DNA of 42,332 nucleotides from Azoarcus sp. (lineage in GTDB: Bacteria; Pseudomonadota; Gammaproteobacteria; Burkholderiales; Rhodocyclaceae). The position numbers and the translations under genes are program-made. Positions 16,141-24,364 of the stretch are shown in pieces. Position 1 is the stretch's first letter. Each line of letters begins with the position of its first letter. The notes under the pieces are model-generated. The model was given only the letters and a program-made list of their open reading frames with translations, did no database searches and was not told where the DNA came from. The stretch lies in assembly GCA_013911595.1 (NCBI GenBank), contig JACESY010000008.1, forward strand, positions 1 through 42,332, written 5' to 3'.

Positions 16141-17559
16141 ATGCGACGCGAACGTAATGCCCGCATCATCGCCACGCTCGGCCCCGCAAGCTCGAGCCCC
16201 GAAACCATTCTTGCGCTGTTCGAGGCCGGGGCGGACGTGTTCCGCTTCAACTTCAGCCACGGCACGCACGAAGACCACAAGGCGCGCTACGACATCGTGC
16301 GCGAGGTCGAGCGCAAGATCGGTCGCCCGATCGGCATCCTCGCCGACCTGCAGGGCCCGAAGCTGCGCATCGGCCCCTTCGCGTCCGGACGCATCGTGCT
16401 GCAGGCCGGTGCCGAGTTCACGCTCGATAACGATACTGCGCCGGGCGACGAGAACCGCGTGTGCCTGCCGCACCCGGAGCTGTTCGAGGTGGTCGAGGCC
16501 GGTCAGTCACTGCTGCTCGACGACGGCAAGCTGCGCCTGCAGGTGCTCGACAGCAACGGCACGCAGATCCGCACGCGTGTGGTCACCGGCGGGCCGCTGT
16601 CTGACCGCAAGGGCGTCAACGTGCCCGACGCGGTGCTGCCGATCCCGGTGCTGACCGAGAAGGACCGTCGCGACCTGGATTTCGCGCTGTCGCTTGGCGT
16701 GGAGTTTGTTGCGCTGTCCTTCGTGCAGCGTCCCGAGGATCTGCACGAGGCGCGCGAGATCATCGGTGATCGTGCCTTGCTGATGACCAAGCTCGAGAAG
16801 CCGCAGGCCCTCGATCATCTGGACGAGATCGTTCGGCTGTCCGACTCGGTGATGGTCGCGCGTGGTGACCTCGGCGTGGAACTGCCGCCCGAGCGTGTAC
16901 CCAGTGCGTCCAAACGCATCCTGCGTGCCTGCCGCGAGCATGGCAAGCCGAGCATCGTCGCCACGCAGATGCTCGAGTCGATGATTTCGGCGCCGACGCC
17001 GACGCGTGCCGAGGCTTCGGACGTCGCCGGCGCCGTGTATGACGGTGCCGATGCCGTGATGCTGTCGGCCGAATCGGCCAGCGGCGCCTTCCCCGTGCAG
17101 GCAGTGACGATGATGGACCGCATCATCCGCGAGGTCGAAGGAGATCCGGCCTATCGCACGATGATCGACGCCCAGCATCCGGAGCCGCTGGCCTCGCCGG
17201 CCGACGCGATCTGCGCCGCACTGCGCGGCGTGACCAAGATCGTCGGTGCCACCGCGACCGTGACCTATACGACGTCCGGTACGACCTCGATGCGCGCTGC
17301 GCGCGAGCGTCCCACCGCGCCCATCGTCAGCATCACGCCGAGCCTCGACACGGCGCGCCGCATGGCCTTCGTGTGGGGCGTGCATGCCAAGGTGGTCGAG
17401 GACGTACATTCGGTCACCGACATGGTGGCCGTGGGTTGCAAGGTCGCGCTTGAGGAAGGTTTCGCCAAGCCGGGTGACATGGTTGCGATCACCGCGGGCA
17501 TGCCTTTCGGCATGCCGGGCAGCACCAACCTGCTGCGCATCGCCACCGTCGAAGGCTGA
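16141..17559 (+). CDS. pyk: Pyruvate kinase
   Basis: The 472-residue glycolytic enzyme converts phosphoenolpyruvate and ADP to pyruvate and ATP. Signatures in order are A-T-L-G-P-A-S near residue 11, R-F-N-F-S-H-G (substrate and K+ site), D-L-Q-G-P-K-L-R-I, the active-site strand M-T-K-L-E-K-P, M-V-A-R-G-D-L-G-V-E (metal site), A-T-Q-M-L-E-S-M and P-T-R-A-E-x-S-D-V-A. The C-terminal domain is complete. The active-site stretch reads K-L-E-K-P-Q-A rather than the common K-I-E-N, as in some proteobacterial forms. The start follows an AGGA box. Placement beside glxR is typical of glycerate-pathway clusters, where it would feed glycerate carbon to pyruvate. Confidence 0.93.
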   Translation: MRRERNARIIATLGPASSSPETILALFEAGADVFRFNFSHGTHEDHKARYDIVREVERKIGRPIGILADLQGPKLRIGPFASGRIVLQAGAEFTLDNDTAPGDENRVCLPHPELFEVVEAGQSLLLDDGKLRLQVLDSNGTQIRTRVVTGGPLSDRKGVNVPDAVLPIPVLTEKDRRDLDFALSLGVEFVALSFVQRPEDLHEAREIIGDRALLMTKLEKPQALDHLDEIVRLSDSVMVARGDLGVELPPERVPSASKRILRACREHGKPSIVATQMLESMISAPTPTRAEASDVAGAVYDGADAVMLSAESASGAFPVQAVTMMDRIIREVEGDPAYRTMIDAQHPEPLASPADAICAALRGVTKIVGATATVTYTTSGTTSMRAARERPTAPIVSITPSLDTARRMAFVWGVHAKVVEDVHSVTDMVAVGCKVALEEGFAKPGDMVAITAGMPFGMPGSTNLLRIATVEG

Positions 17560-17580
17560 GCGCCGACGCAGTGAATGACG

Positions 17581-17602
17581 AAGGGGCCGCAAGGCCCCTT
17601 TT
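17581..17602. terminator. Bidirectional intrinsic terminator
   Basis: An 8-bp stem AAGGGGCC / GGCCCCTT capped by a GCAA tetraloop ends in a short T-run. It lies between the convergent pyk and Crp/Fnr genes. Confidence 0.85.
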
Positions 17603-17621
17603 CATTTGCTGCGCCGAACGT

Positions 17622-18230
17622 TCAGATCTTTCCCTGATGCTTGAGGCGACTGAGTGTCTCGGACGAGATGTTCAGGTAAGAGGCCAGTTCCTTCTTCGGA
17701 ATACGGTCGAACAGGTCGGGCTGCTTACGCAGGAAACGGTGCACGCGTCCCGGTGCGTCGAGCAGGTGAAGCGTAATGGTGTGAGCCATGATCTCGCTCA
17801 TCAGGCGCATTACTTCATGCTCGAAGTTTTGCTTGAGCGCGGGAAAGTCGTCGATGAAGGCGGCCCATTGCTGCATCGGCAGCTTGGCCACGCGTGCCCG
17901 GGTGACGCACACGATGCTGTACGGTGTGGGTGTGCCCAACTGCCAGGCGGCGTAGCTGGTCTCCATGTTGCGCTCCTCCGTGAAGCGGAGGATCATCCTC
18001 TTTCCCTGCTGATTGGTGACGACTCGCTTGAGTACGCCGTCCAGCACGAAATATTGCTCCATTTCGTGCACGCCCTGATGCAGCAGGAAGTCGCCCTTCT
18101 GGCAGTCGACCACGGCGAGATGAGGCTCCAGCGCGGCCATCTCGGCCTCGCCGAGTTCCTTCAGGATCTGGTTCTGCCTGAGCTGGACGCGGATGATGTT
18201 CTTTTCCGGGTGTTTCTCGACTGGAGACAT
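17622..18230 (-). CDS. Crp/Fnr-family transcriptional regulator, candidate oxalate-regulon activator
   Basis: The 202-residue product has a cyclic-nucleotide-binding-like beta-barrel (about 20-120, with G-D-F-L-L-H-Q-G and G-K-R-M-I-L-R-F), a dimer helix (about 125-158) and a winged-helix DNA-binding region. The recognition helix S-S-E-T-L-S-R-L (189-196) carries E191, S194 and R195. These match the FNR residues that read TTGA half-sites, so the TTGAC-N4-GTCAA operators nearby are plausible targets. Only two Cys are present (43 and 108), so an FNR-type iron-sulfur cluster is unlikely. The R-F-x-E-E sugar/phosphate motif of true CRP is not clear either, so the signal is unknown. It is divergent from oxc with an operator between. 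Confidence 0.85.
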   Translation of the reverse strand: MSPVEKHPEKNIIRVQLRQNQILKELGEAEMAALEPHLAVVDCQKGDFLLHQGVHEMEQYFVLDGVLKRVVTNQQGKRMILRFTEERNMETSYAAWQLGTPTPYSIVCVTRARVAKLPMQQWAAFIDDFPALKQNFEHEVMRLMSEIMAHTITLHLLDAPGRVHRFLRKQPDLFDRIPKKELASYLNISSETLSRLKHQGKI

Positions 18231-18269
18231 AGATGACCGGTGTTCCGTCGCCCATACGACTAAGGGCGT

Positions 18270-18298
18270 ATTCTCCCGTTAAAGTTGACCGGGGTCAA
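18270..18298 (-). promoter_or_regulatory. Possible promoter of the Crp/Fnr regulator, overlapping the operator
   Basis: On the minus strand TTGACC (18298-18293) is a -35-like hexamer, followed after 17 nt by GAGAAT (18275-18270). The -35 is one arm of the operator, so binding there would be expected to block this promoter (autorepression, inferred). Confidence 0.35.
18285..18298. promoter_or_regulatory. Crp/Fnr-type operator upstream of oxc (TTGAC-CGGG-GTCAA)
   Basis: A perfect 5+5 inverted repeat with a 4-nt spacer lies in the divergent region between the regulator and oxc. The sequence TATGAT at 18322-18327 (five of six to TATAAT) begins 23 nt after the site. The operator is thus centred about 42 nt before the expected start near 18334, the geometry of a class II Fnr-type activated promoter. 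There is no good -35 at the normal spacing from TATGAT. Confidence 0.7.
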
Positions 18299-18529
18299 TG
18301 ATCGTGGCAAGGGCCCATCGCTATGATGCGCTCGCTTCATAGGTACGGGTATCTCCCAGACAATATCCGTCGGAGAACGCTGGCGTCCGGCGCTTCCCGC
18401 CGACACGTGAAGACGTGCAGGCGACCCGCGGGCAGGCCTGCTCAACCCCGATCCGGGGTGCAGTGATCGCCCGCACAGCCAGCCACGCTGCTCAACCTTT
18501 ATCGACATACAACGACGAGAGCATTCACC

Positions 18530-20287
18530 ATGAACACGACAAGCGACACTCAATCCGAGGGTTTTCACATGCAATCCCAGGAAATGACCGACGGCTTCAA
18601 TCTGCTGATCGATGCCCTCAAGGCCAACGATCTGAACACCATCTACGGCCTCGTCGGCATTCCGGTGACCGACCTTGCGCGTCTCGCGCAGGCCCGTGGC
18701 ATGAAGTTCATCGGCTTCCGTCATGAAGCGAACGCCGTCAATGCCGCCGCGATCGCCGGCTACATGACGCAGAAGCCCGGTGTTGCGCTGACCGTGTCCG
18801 CGCCCGGCTTCCTCAACGGTCTGGTCGCGCTGGCCAACGCCACCGTCAACTGCTTCCCGATGATCATGATCTCCGGCTCGTCCGAGCGCGAGATCGTTGA
18901 CCTGCAGCAGGGCGACTACGAAGAGCTGGACCAGCTCAACGCCGCCAAGCCGTACGTCAAGGCCGCTTACCGTATCAACCATGCCGAGGACATCGGCATT
19001 GCCGTCGCGCGCTCGATCCGCGCTGCCGTCTCCGGTCGTCCGGGCGGTGTGTACCTCGACGTTCCGGCCCAGCTGCTCGGCCAGACCATCGATGCCGTGC
19101 GTGGCGCCGAGTCCATCGTCAAGGTCGTCGATCCGGCCCCGGCTCACCTGCCTTCGCCGGACGCGATCCAGCGCGCCGTCGACGTGCTCAAGTCGGCCAA
19201 GAAGCCGATCATCATGCTCGGCAAGGGTGCCGCCTACGCGCAGGCCGAGAAGCAGATCAAGGAACTGGTCGAGAAGACCGGCATCCCGTACCTGGCCATG
19301 TCGATGGCCAAGGGCATCCTGCCCGACAGCCACCCGCAGTCGGCCATGGCCGCGCGTTCGCTGGCGCTCAAGGAAGCCGACGCCGTGCTGCTCATCGGTG
19401 CTCGCCTGAACTGGCTGCTGGCCCACGGCAAGGGCAAGACCTGGGGCGGCTCGCCGGATCGCGAGTTCCCGGCCAAGAAGTTCATCCAGATCGACATTTC
19501 CGCGATGGAGATGGACAGCAACGTGCCCATCGATGCACCCATCGTCGGCGACATCGTGAGTTCGGTCGAGGCTCTTAACGCCGCCATCGGCAAGGACTTC
19601 CCGAAAGTCTCGAAGGAGTGGGTCGGTACGCTGATGTCCAAGCGTGAGCAGAACGTCGCCAAGATGGCTGCGATGCTCACCAAGGACACCACGCCGATGA
19701 ACTTCCACAACGCGCTGGGCACCATCGGCAGCGTCATCAAGGGCCGCGACATCCACCTGGTCAACGAAGGTGCGAACGCGCTCGACTACGCCCGCGCCAT
19801 CATCGACATGGAAAAGCCGCGTCGTCGTTTCGACACCGGTACCTGGGGCGTCATGGGCGTTGGCATGGGTTACGCAGTCGGTGCGGCCGTCGAGTCCGGC
19901 GGTCCGGTCGTCGCGATCGAGGGTGACTCGGCCTTCGGCTTCAGCGGCATGGAGCTCGAAACCATCGCCCGCTACAACCTGCCGGTGGTCTCGATCATCA
20001 TGAACAACAGCGGCGTGTATCGTGGTTGCGACCCCAACCTCAACCCGAACAACCCCAGCGACGTCCCGGTCACGGCCTTCGTCAAGAACGCGCGCTACGA
20101 GAAGCTGATGGAAGCGTTCGGCGGCGACGGCTACTACGCCACGACCACGGCCGAACTCAAGGACGCGCTCGAGAAGGCGCTGGCCTCCGGTCGTCCGACC
20201 GTCATCAACGCCATCATCGACGAGACGGCAGGTACCGAGAGCGGTCGTCTGACCAGCCTCAACCCGCAGTCGGCTGTCAAGAAGTAA
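18530..20287 (+). CDS. oxc: Oxalyl-CoA decarboxylase
   Basis: The 585-residue ThDP enzyme converts oxalyl-CoA to formyl-CoA and CO2. It aligns along its full length with Oxalobacter OXC as I recall it: V-G-I-P-V-T near 42, ThDP-activating Glu66 in F-R-H-E-A-N-A, the conserved [18 protein letters not shown] stretch, L-N-E-G-A-N-A-L-D, the metal/ThDP motif [22 protein letters not shown], and the CoA-closing tail E-S-G-R-L-T-S-L-N. The ATG at 18530 gives a 13-residue extension over a second ATG at 18569; both have modest ribosome-binding sites. It has its own terminator, and the leader is about 200 nt if the operator promoter is used. Confidence 0.96.
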   Translation: MNTTSDTQSEGFHMQSQEMTDGFNLLIDALKANDLNTIYGLVGIPVTDLARLAQARGMKFIGFRHEANAVNAAAIAGYMTQKPGVALTVSAPGFLNGLVALANATVNCFPMIMISGSSEREIVDLQQGDYEELDQLNAAKPYVKAAYRINHAEDIGIAVARSIRAAVSGRPGGVYLDVPAQLLGQTIDAVRGAESIVKVVDPAPAHLPSPDAIQRAVDVLKSAKKPIIMLGKGAAYAQAEKQIKELVEKTGIPYLAMSMAKGILPDSHPQSAMAARSLALKEADAVLLIGARLNWLLAHGKGKTWGGSPDREFPAKKFIQIDISAMEMDSNVPIDAPIVGDIVSSVEALNAAIGKDFPKVSKEWVGTLMSKREQNVAKMAAMLTKDTTPMNFHNALGTIGSVIKGRDIHLVNEGANALDYARAIIDMEKPRRRFDTGTWGVMGVGMGYAVGAAVESGGPVVAIEGDSAFGFSGMELETIARYNLPVVSIIMNNSGVYRGCDPNLNPNNPSDVPVTAFVKNARYEKLMEAFGGDGYYATTTAELKDALEKALASGRPTVINAIIDETAGTESGRLTSLNPQSAVKK

Positions 20288-20336
20288 GCTTCGCGCTCGA
20301 TACGAGCCGGACGATGAAACATTGATCGTCACGGAG

Positions 20337-20370
20337 ACCGGGCGGGCGGGACAACCCGCCCGCCCGGTTC
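20337..20370 (+). terminator. Strong hairpin terminator after oxc
   Basis: A 14-bp perfect stem (20337-20350 with 20355-20368) with an ACAA loop is followed by TTCTTGG. It separates oxc from frc, so the two are not a simple operon. Confidence 0.75.
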
Positions 20371-20391
20371 TTGGTATCCGGGCCGCCCGGC

Positions 20392-20421
20392 TTGACTTGG
20401 GCTGCCGCCTGCCAATAGTAT
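20392..20421 (+). promoter_or_regulatory. Promoter upstream of the first frc
   Basis: TTGACT (20392-20397, five of six to -35), an 18-nt spacer and TAGTAT (20416-20421, four of six to -10) precede frc, leaving a leader of about 135 nt. Only a single TTGAC half-site is present, not the full operator palindrome. Confidence 0.5.
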
Positions 20422-20562
20422 CTACGGTTGAAATGGACCCTCCCCCATGCCGGGGCCGCTCCATTGGATCCCGAACGAAGAAGCTTGGCGCCCTTTAGAG
20501 GCGCAGTCCCTGCGCCCCACAGGGCTCAAAACAAACCCGTTTAAAAAAGGAAGATTTCTGAC

Positions 20563-21819
20563 ATGAGCAAGCCGCTTGAAGGAATTAAGATCATCGACTT
20601 TACCCACGTTCAGGCCGGTCCCGCGTGCACCCAGTTGCTCGCCTGGTTCGGTGCCGACGTGATCAAGGTCGAGCGTCCGGGTGCCGGTGACGTGACCCGC
20701 GCCCAGCTGCGCCACGTCAAGGATGCCGACGCGCTGTACTTCACGATGCTGAACAGCAACAAGCGTTCGCTGACCCTGAACACCAAGACCCCCGAGGGCA
20801 AGGAAGTTCTGGAAAAGCTCATCAAGGAATCGGACGTCCTCGTCGAGAACTTCGGCCCGGGCGCGCTCGACCGCATGGGCTTCTCGTGGGACCGCATCCA
20901 GGAACTGAACCCCAAGATGGTCGTTGCTTCGGTCAAGGGCTTCAGCGATGGTCACCACTACGAAGACCTGAAGGTCTACGAGAACGTCGCCCAGTGCGCC
21001 GGTGGTGCTGCCTCGACCACGGGTTTCTGGGACGGCCCCCCGACTGTTTCGGGCGCTGCGCTGGGTGACTCGAACACCGGCATGCACCTGGCCATCGGCA
21101 TCCTCACCGCGCTGATGGGTCGCGAGAAGACCGGCAAGGGCCAGAAGGTCGCTTGCTCGATGCAGGACGCCGTGCTGAACCTGTGCCGCGTCAAGCTGCG
21201 CGACCAGCAGCGTCTGGACGCTCTGGGTTATCTGGAAGAGTATCCGCAGTATCCGCACGGCGAGTTCTCCGACGTCGTGCCGCGTGGCGGCAACGCCGGC
21301 GGCGGCGGTCAGCCGGGCTGGGTGCTCAAGTGCAAGGGCTGGGAAAACGACCCCAACGCCTATATCTACTTCACCATCCAGGGCCATGCCTGGGCCCCGA
21401 TCTGCAAGGCGCTGGGCAAGGAAGAGTGGATCGACGATCCGGCCTACAACACGGCCGAAGCCCGTCAGGACAAGATCTTCGACATCTTCGCGTTCATCGA
21501 GGACTGGCTCAAGGACAAGACCAAGTACGAAGCGGTCGACATCCTGCGCAAGTTCGACATTCCGTGCGCTCCGGTGCTGTCGATGAAGGAGCTGTCCGAG
21601 GACGAGTCGCTGCGTAAGAGCGGCTCCATCGTCGAGGTCCCGCACAAGAAGCTGGGCAAGTACCTCACCGTCGGCAGCCCGATCAAGTTCTCGGACCTGA
21701 AGGTCGAGATCACCGGTTCGCCGCTGCTGGGCGAGCACACTGACCAGATCCTGACCGAGCTGGGCTACAGCACGGATCAGATCAAGTCCTTCCGCGAGAA
21801 CAAGGTCACCGACGTTTGA
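20563..21819 (+). CDS. frc: Formyl-CoA:oxalate CoA-transferase (first copy)
   Basis: The 418-residue class III CoA-transferase moves CoA from formyl-CoA to oxalate and supplies OXC. Asp169 in L-G-D-S-N-T-G is the catalytic nucleophile. The flexible glycine loop G-G-G-G-Q-P and the T-G-F-W-D-G-P-P and C-K-G-W-E motifs are intact. Gln17 in T-H-V-Q-A-G-P is kept, and residue 48 is Gln as I recall for E. coli YfdW rather than the Trp of Oxalobacter FRC. The insertion loop is the short YfdW type (E-Y-P-Q-Y-P-H-G). An AAGGAAG box precedes the ATG, and a terminator follows. It is the better canonical FRC of the two in the window. Confidence 0.96.
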   Translation: MSKPLEGIKIIDFTHVQAGPACTQLLAWFGADVIKVERPGAGDVTRAQLRHVKDADALYFTMLNSNKRSLTLNTKTPEGKEVLEKLIKESDVLVENFGPGALDRMGFSWDRIQELNPKMVVASVKGFSDGHHYEDLKVYENVAQCAGGAASTTGFWDGPPTVSGAALGDSNTGMHLAIGILTALMGREKTGKGQKVACSMQDAVLNLCRVKLRDQQRLDALGYLEEYPQYPHGEFSDVVPRGGNAGGGGQPGWVLKCKGWENDPNAYIYFTIQGHAWAPICKALGKEEWIDDPAYNTAEARQDKIFDIFAFIEDWLKDKTKYEAVDILRKFDIPCAPVLSMKELSEDESLRKSGSIVEVPHKKLGKYLTVGSPIKFSDLKVEITGSPLLGEHTDQILTELGYSTDQIKSFRENKVTDV

Positions 21820-21841
21820 CCTGCGCTTCTGCGTAAGAAAG

Positions 21842-21870
21842 AAACGACGCCTGCGGGCGTCGTTTTTTTT
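21842..21870 (+). terminator. Intrinsic terminator after the first frc
   Basis: A 10-bp stem AAACGACGCC / GGCGTCGTTT with a TGCG loop runs into eight T. This is a textbook rho-independent terminator. Confidence 0.92.
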
Positions 21871-21942
21871 GGCGTTGCCGATCCGGGCAGCGGCCGGTCG
21901 CGGATGTTATAGTGAAAAACTTGGCTTCCGAAGGAGTTGCGG

Positions 21943-22386
21943 ATGAGTCATGACCTGGATTTCCGGCAGTTGGTCGCCGCCGCGGGCGATGCCATCGTCG
22001 TCAGCGACGCAGATGGTCTGATTACCTACTGGAACGCTGCCGCCATGCGCATCTTCGGCTTTGCCGAAGCAGATGTGCTCGGGGTGTCGCTCGACATCAT
22101 CATTCCAGAGCGACTGAGGGAGCGGCACTGGGAGGGATACCACAAGACCATGGCGACCGGACAGACGCGCTACGGTTCGGATTTGCTCCGAGTGCCCGCG
22201 CTGAACGTTCATGGCGACACCTTGTCGATCGCGTTTACGGTGTCGCTGTTGTCCGACAGAGAAGGGCGTGCGACGGCAATCGTCGCGATCATCCGCGACG
22301 AAACCGAGCGATTTCGCGAGGAACGGGCACTGCGGGCGCGTCTGGCTGAGTGTGAACGCGCGGCTGCCGATCCCGCCGGGTCGTGA
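21943..22386 (+). CDS. Stand-alone PAS-domain protein
   Basis: The 147-residue product is almost entirely one PAS fold: D-A-I-V-V-S-D-A-D-G-x-I-x-Y-W-N-x-A-A near 17-35, then G-x-x-L-D-I-I-I-P-E-R-L-R-x-R-H-W-x-G-Y (49-68) and a final strand I-V-A-I-I-R-D-E-T-E-R. A short helix of about 25 residues ends the protein, with no kinase, GGDEF or HTH output domain. The ATG at 21943 sits 6 nt after AAGGAG. The R-H-W-x-G-Y signature is common in PAS sensors of the FixL-like/S-box type, but a cofactor cannot be assigned. It lies between frc and the formate dehydrogenase operon. Confidence 0.8.
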   Translation: MSHDLDFRQLVAAAGDAIVVSDADGLITYWNAAAMRIFGFAEADVLGVSLDIIIPERLRERHWEGYHKTMATGQTRYGSDLLRVPALNVHGDTLSIAFTVSLLSDREGRATAIVAIIRDETERFREERALRARLAECERAAADPAGS

Positions 22387-22410
22387 TCCGACGTGGCATT
22401 TTCGAAGTCG

Positions 22411-22424
22411 TTGACTCGCGTCAA
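22411..22424. promoter_or_regulatory. Crp/Fnr-type operator upstream of the formate dehydrogenase operon (TTGAC-TCGC-GTCAA)
   Basis: This is a perfect 5+5 inverted repeat. CACAAT at 22448-22453 (four of six to -10) begins 23 nt after it, the same distance as at oxc. Transcription would start near 22460, leaving a leader of about 167 nt before the first gene. No other gene is seen in 22387-22626. Confidence 0.7.
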
Positions 22425-22626
22425 TTTTTCGGCGCGAGCCAATGTGTCACAATTTGATCGTTTATTGGTCCGAGCATGGCGATCGACCGCCCTGTGCGGG
22501 CTTGGGGCCGATCCGGGCCCAGCGTGCATCCGTGTGGTGTCCGTTGCGGTCGTCGGTGCCTATGCAATCGAAGACCTATTGCAAAGAGTCGAATCCTGTA
22601 ATGCGTTTGCTGATTAGGAACAGAAC

Positions 22627-24327
22627 ATGAACCAGAAAGTCATCCCGATTACGGTGCAAGGTCCCACCAAGCAGCGTCGGCGAATGGCGCCCAAGGGCCG
22701 CCGCGTCGACCCCAAGGCCCTGACCGAAGTCCAGGCGTTGCTCGGCCACGAGTCGCGCCAGCCTGATCTGCTGATCGAGCATCTGCACAAGCTCCAGGAT
22801 CACTTCGGTTACCTGTCGTCCGCACACATGGCGGCGCTGGCCCAGGAGATGAAGATCTCCCAGACCGAGGTCTACGAAGTCGCGACCTTCTACCATCACT
22901 TCGACGTGGTGCGCGAGGGCGAGGAGCATCCGGCATCGCTGACCATCCGCGTGTGTGACGGCCTGTCGTGCGAGATGGCCGGTGCGCAGGATCTGCTCGA
23001 GAAGCTGCCGTCCATTCTCGGCAAGGACGTGCGTGTCATCCACGCCCCCTGTGTGGGGCGCTGCGAACAGGCGCCGGTTGCTGTGGTGCACCAGAATCCC
23101 GTGCCCAACGCGACGGTCGAAAAGGTCGCGGCGCTGGCTGAAGAGAAGGAAATCTGGCATCAGCCGGACCAGTACATCGATCTCGAGGCCTACAAGGAGC
23201 GCGACGGCTACAAGCTGGTGCAGGAGTGCTACGGTGGCCTGCGCGATGTCGAGTCCGTGCTCAAGATCATGGAAGACTCCGGCCTGCGCGGCCTCGGTGG
23301 CGCAGGCTTCCCCGCCGGGCGCAAGTGGCGCATCGTCAAGGGCTTCGACGGCCCGCGCCTGATGGCGATCAACATCGACGAGGGCGAACCCGGTACCTTC
23401 AAGGACCGCTACTACCTCGAACGTGATCCGCACCGCTTCATCGAGGGCGCGCTGATCGCGGCCTGGGCCGTCGGCATCGAGGAAATCTACATCTACCTGC
23501 GTGACGAGTATCACGGCTGTCGCGCCCTGCTCACGGCGGAAATCGAGAAGCTCGAAGCCGAACCGCCGGTGTCGAACATGCCCAAGATTCACCTGCGCCG
23601 TGGTGCGGGTGCCTACATCTGCGGCGAAGAGTCCGCGATGATCGAGTCGATCGAAGGCAAGCGTGGCATGCCGCGTCTGCGCCCGCCGTACGTTGCCCAG
23701 GTCGGCCTGTTCGGACTGCCGACGCTCGAGCACAACATGGAAACCCTGCACTGGGTGCGCGACATCGTCGTCAAGGGTGCCGACTGGTTCGCCTCGCACG
23801 GCGCGCATGGCCGCAAGGGTCTGCGCTCGTACTCGGTCTCCGGTCGGGTGAAGAACCCCGGCGTGCATCTCGCGCCGGCCGGCACCACCTTGCGCGAGCT
23901 GGTGGAAAACTACTGTGGCGGCATGCTCGACGGGCACAAGCTCTACGGCTATCTGCCGGGCGGTGCGTCGGGCGGCATCCTGCCCGAATCGCTGGCCGAC
24001 GTGCCGCTGGACTTCGACACGCTGCAGGAATACGACTGCTTCATCGGTTCGGCCGCGGTCATCGTGCTCTCCGACAAGGACACGGCAGTCGATGCCGCGC
24101 GCAACATGATGCGTTTCTTCGAGGACGAATCCTGCGGCCAGTGCACGCCGTGCCGTGTGGGCACCGCGAAGGCCGTGCAGCTGATTCAGAAGGACACCAA
24201 ATGGGACGTCGACGCGCTGGCCGACCTGTCGCAGGTGATGCGTGATGCGTCGATCTGCGGTCTGGGCCAGGCAGCGCCGAACCCGGTCGATTGCGTGATC
24301 AAGTATTTCCCGCAGGAACTGGCCTGA
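22627..24327 (+). CDS. fdhB: NAD-dependent formate dehydrogenase, beta subunit (NuoE-NuoF fusion)
   Basis: The 566-residue diaphorase subunit passes electrons from the alpha subunit to NAD+. Residues 25-180 are a NuoE/FdsG-like thioredoxin-fold domain with a [2Fe-2S] cluster on C110, C115, C142 and C146. Residues 195-566 are NuoF/FdsB-like: FMN/NADH motif G-L-G-G-A-G-F-P-A-G (222-231), E-G-E-P-G-T-F-K-D-R, G-A-G-A-Y-I-C-G-E-E and the [4Fe-4S] ligands C503, C506, C509 and C544. Fusing the gamma and beta subunits gives the two-subunit layout described for the Methylobacterium extorquens FDH1 beta subunit, whose length is similar. It is followed by the alpha gene after 37 nt. No fdsC/fdhD or fdsD gene is visible here. 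Confidence 0.93.
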   Translation: MNQKVIPITVQGPTKQRRRMAPKGRRVDPKALTEVQALLGHESRQPDLLIEHLHKLQDHFGYLSSAHMAALAQEMKISQTEVYEVATFYHHFDVVREGEEHPASLTIRVCDGLSCEMAGAQDLLEKLPSILGKDVRVIHAPCVGRCEQAPVAVVHQNPVPNATVEKVAALAEEKEIWHQPDQYIDLEAYKERDGYKLVQECYGGLRDVESVLKIMEDSGLRGLGGAGFPAGRKWRIVKGFDGPRLMAINIDEGEPGTFKDRYYLERDPHRFIEGALIAAWAVGIEEIYIYLRDEYHGCRALLTAEIEKLEAEPPVSNMPKIHLRRGAGAYICGEESAMIESIEGKRGMPRLRPPYVAQVGLFGLPTLEHNMETLHWVRDIVVKGADWFASHGAHGRKGLRSYSVSGRVKNPGVHLAPAGTTLRELVENYCGGMLDGHKLYGYLPGGASGGILPESLADVPLDFDTLQEYDCFIGSAAVIVLSDKDTAVDAARNMMRFFEDESCGQCTPCRVGTAKAVQLIQKDTKWDVDALADLSQVMRDASICGLGQAAPNPVDCVIKYFPQELA

Positions 24328-24364
24328 AGCGCCACGCTCCCGAACAGACGCTGAGGAACAGAGT

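Noticed and set aside
20392..20405. TTGAC half-site upstream of the first frc as an operator
   Set aside because: The second arm is absent (GCTGC); the TTGACT is better explained as a -35 hexamer.
18260..20464. A very long open frame on the minus strand opposite oxc
   Set aside because: It mirrors the codon phase of oxc in GC-rich DNA, has no recognisable domain, and oxc itself is unmistakable.
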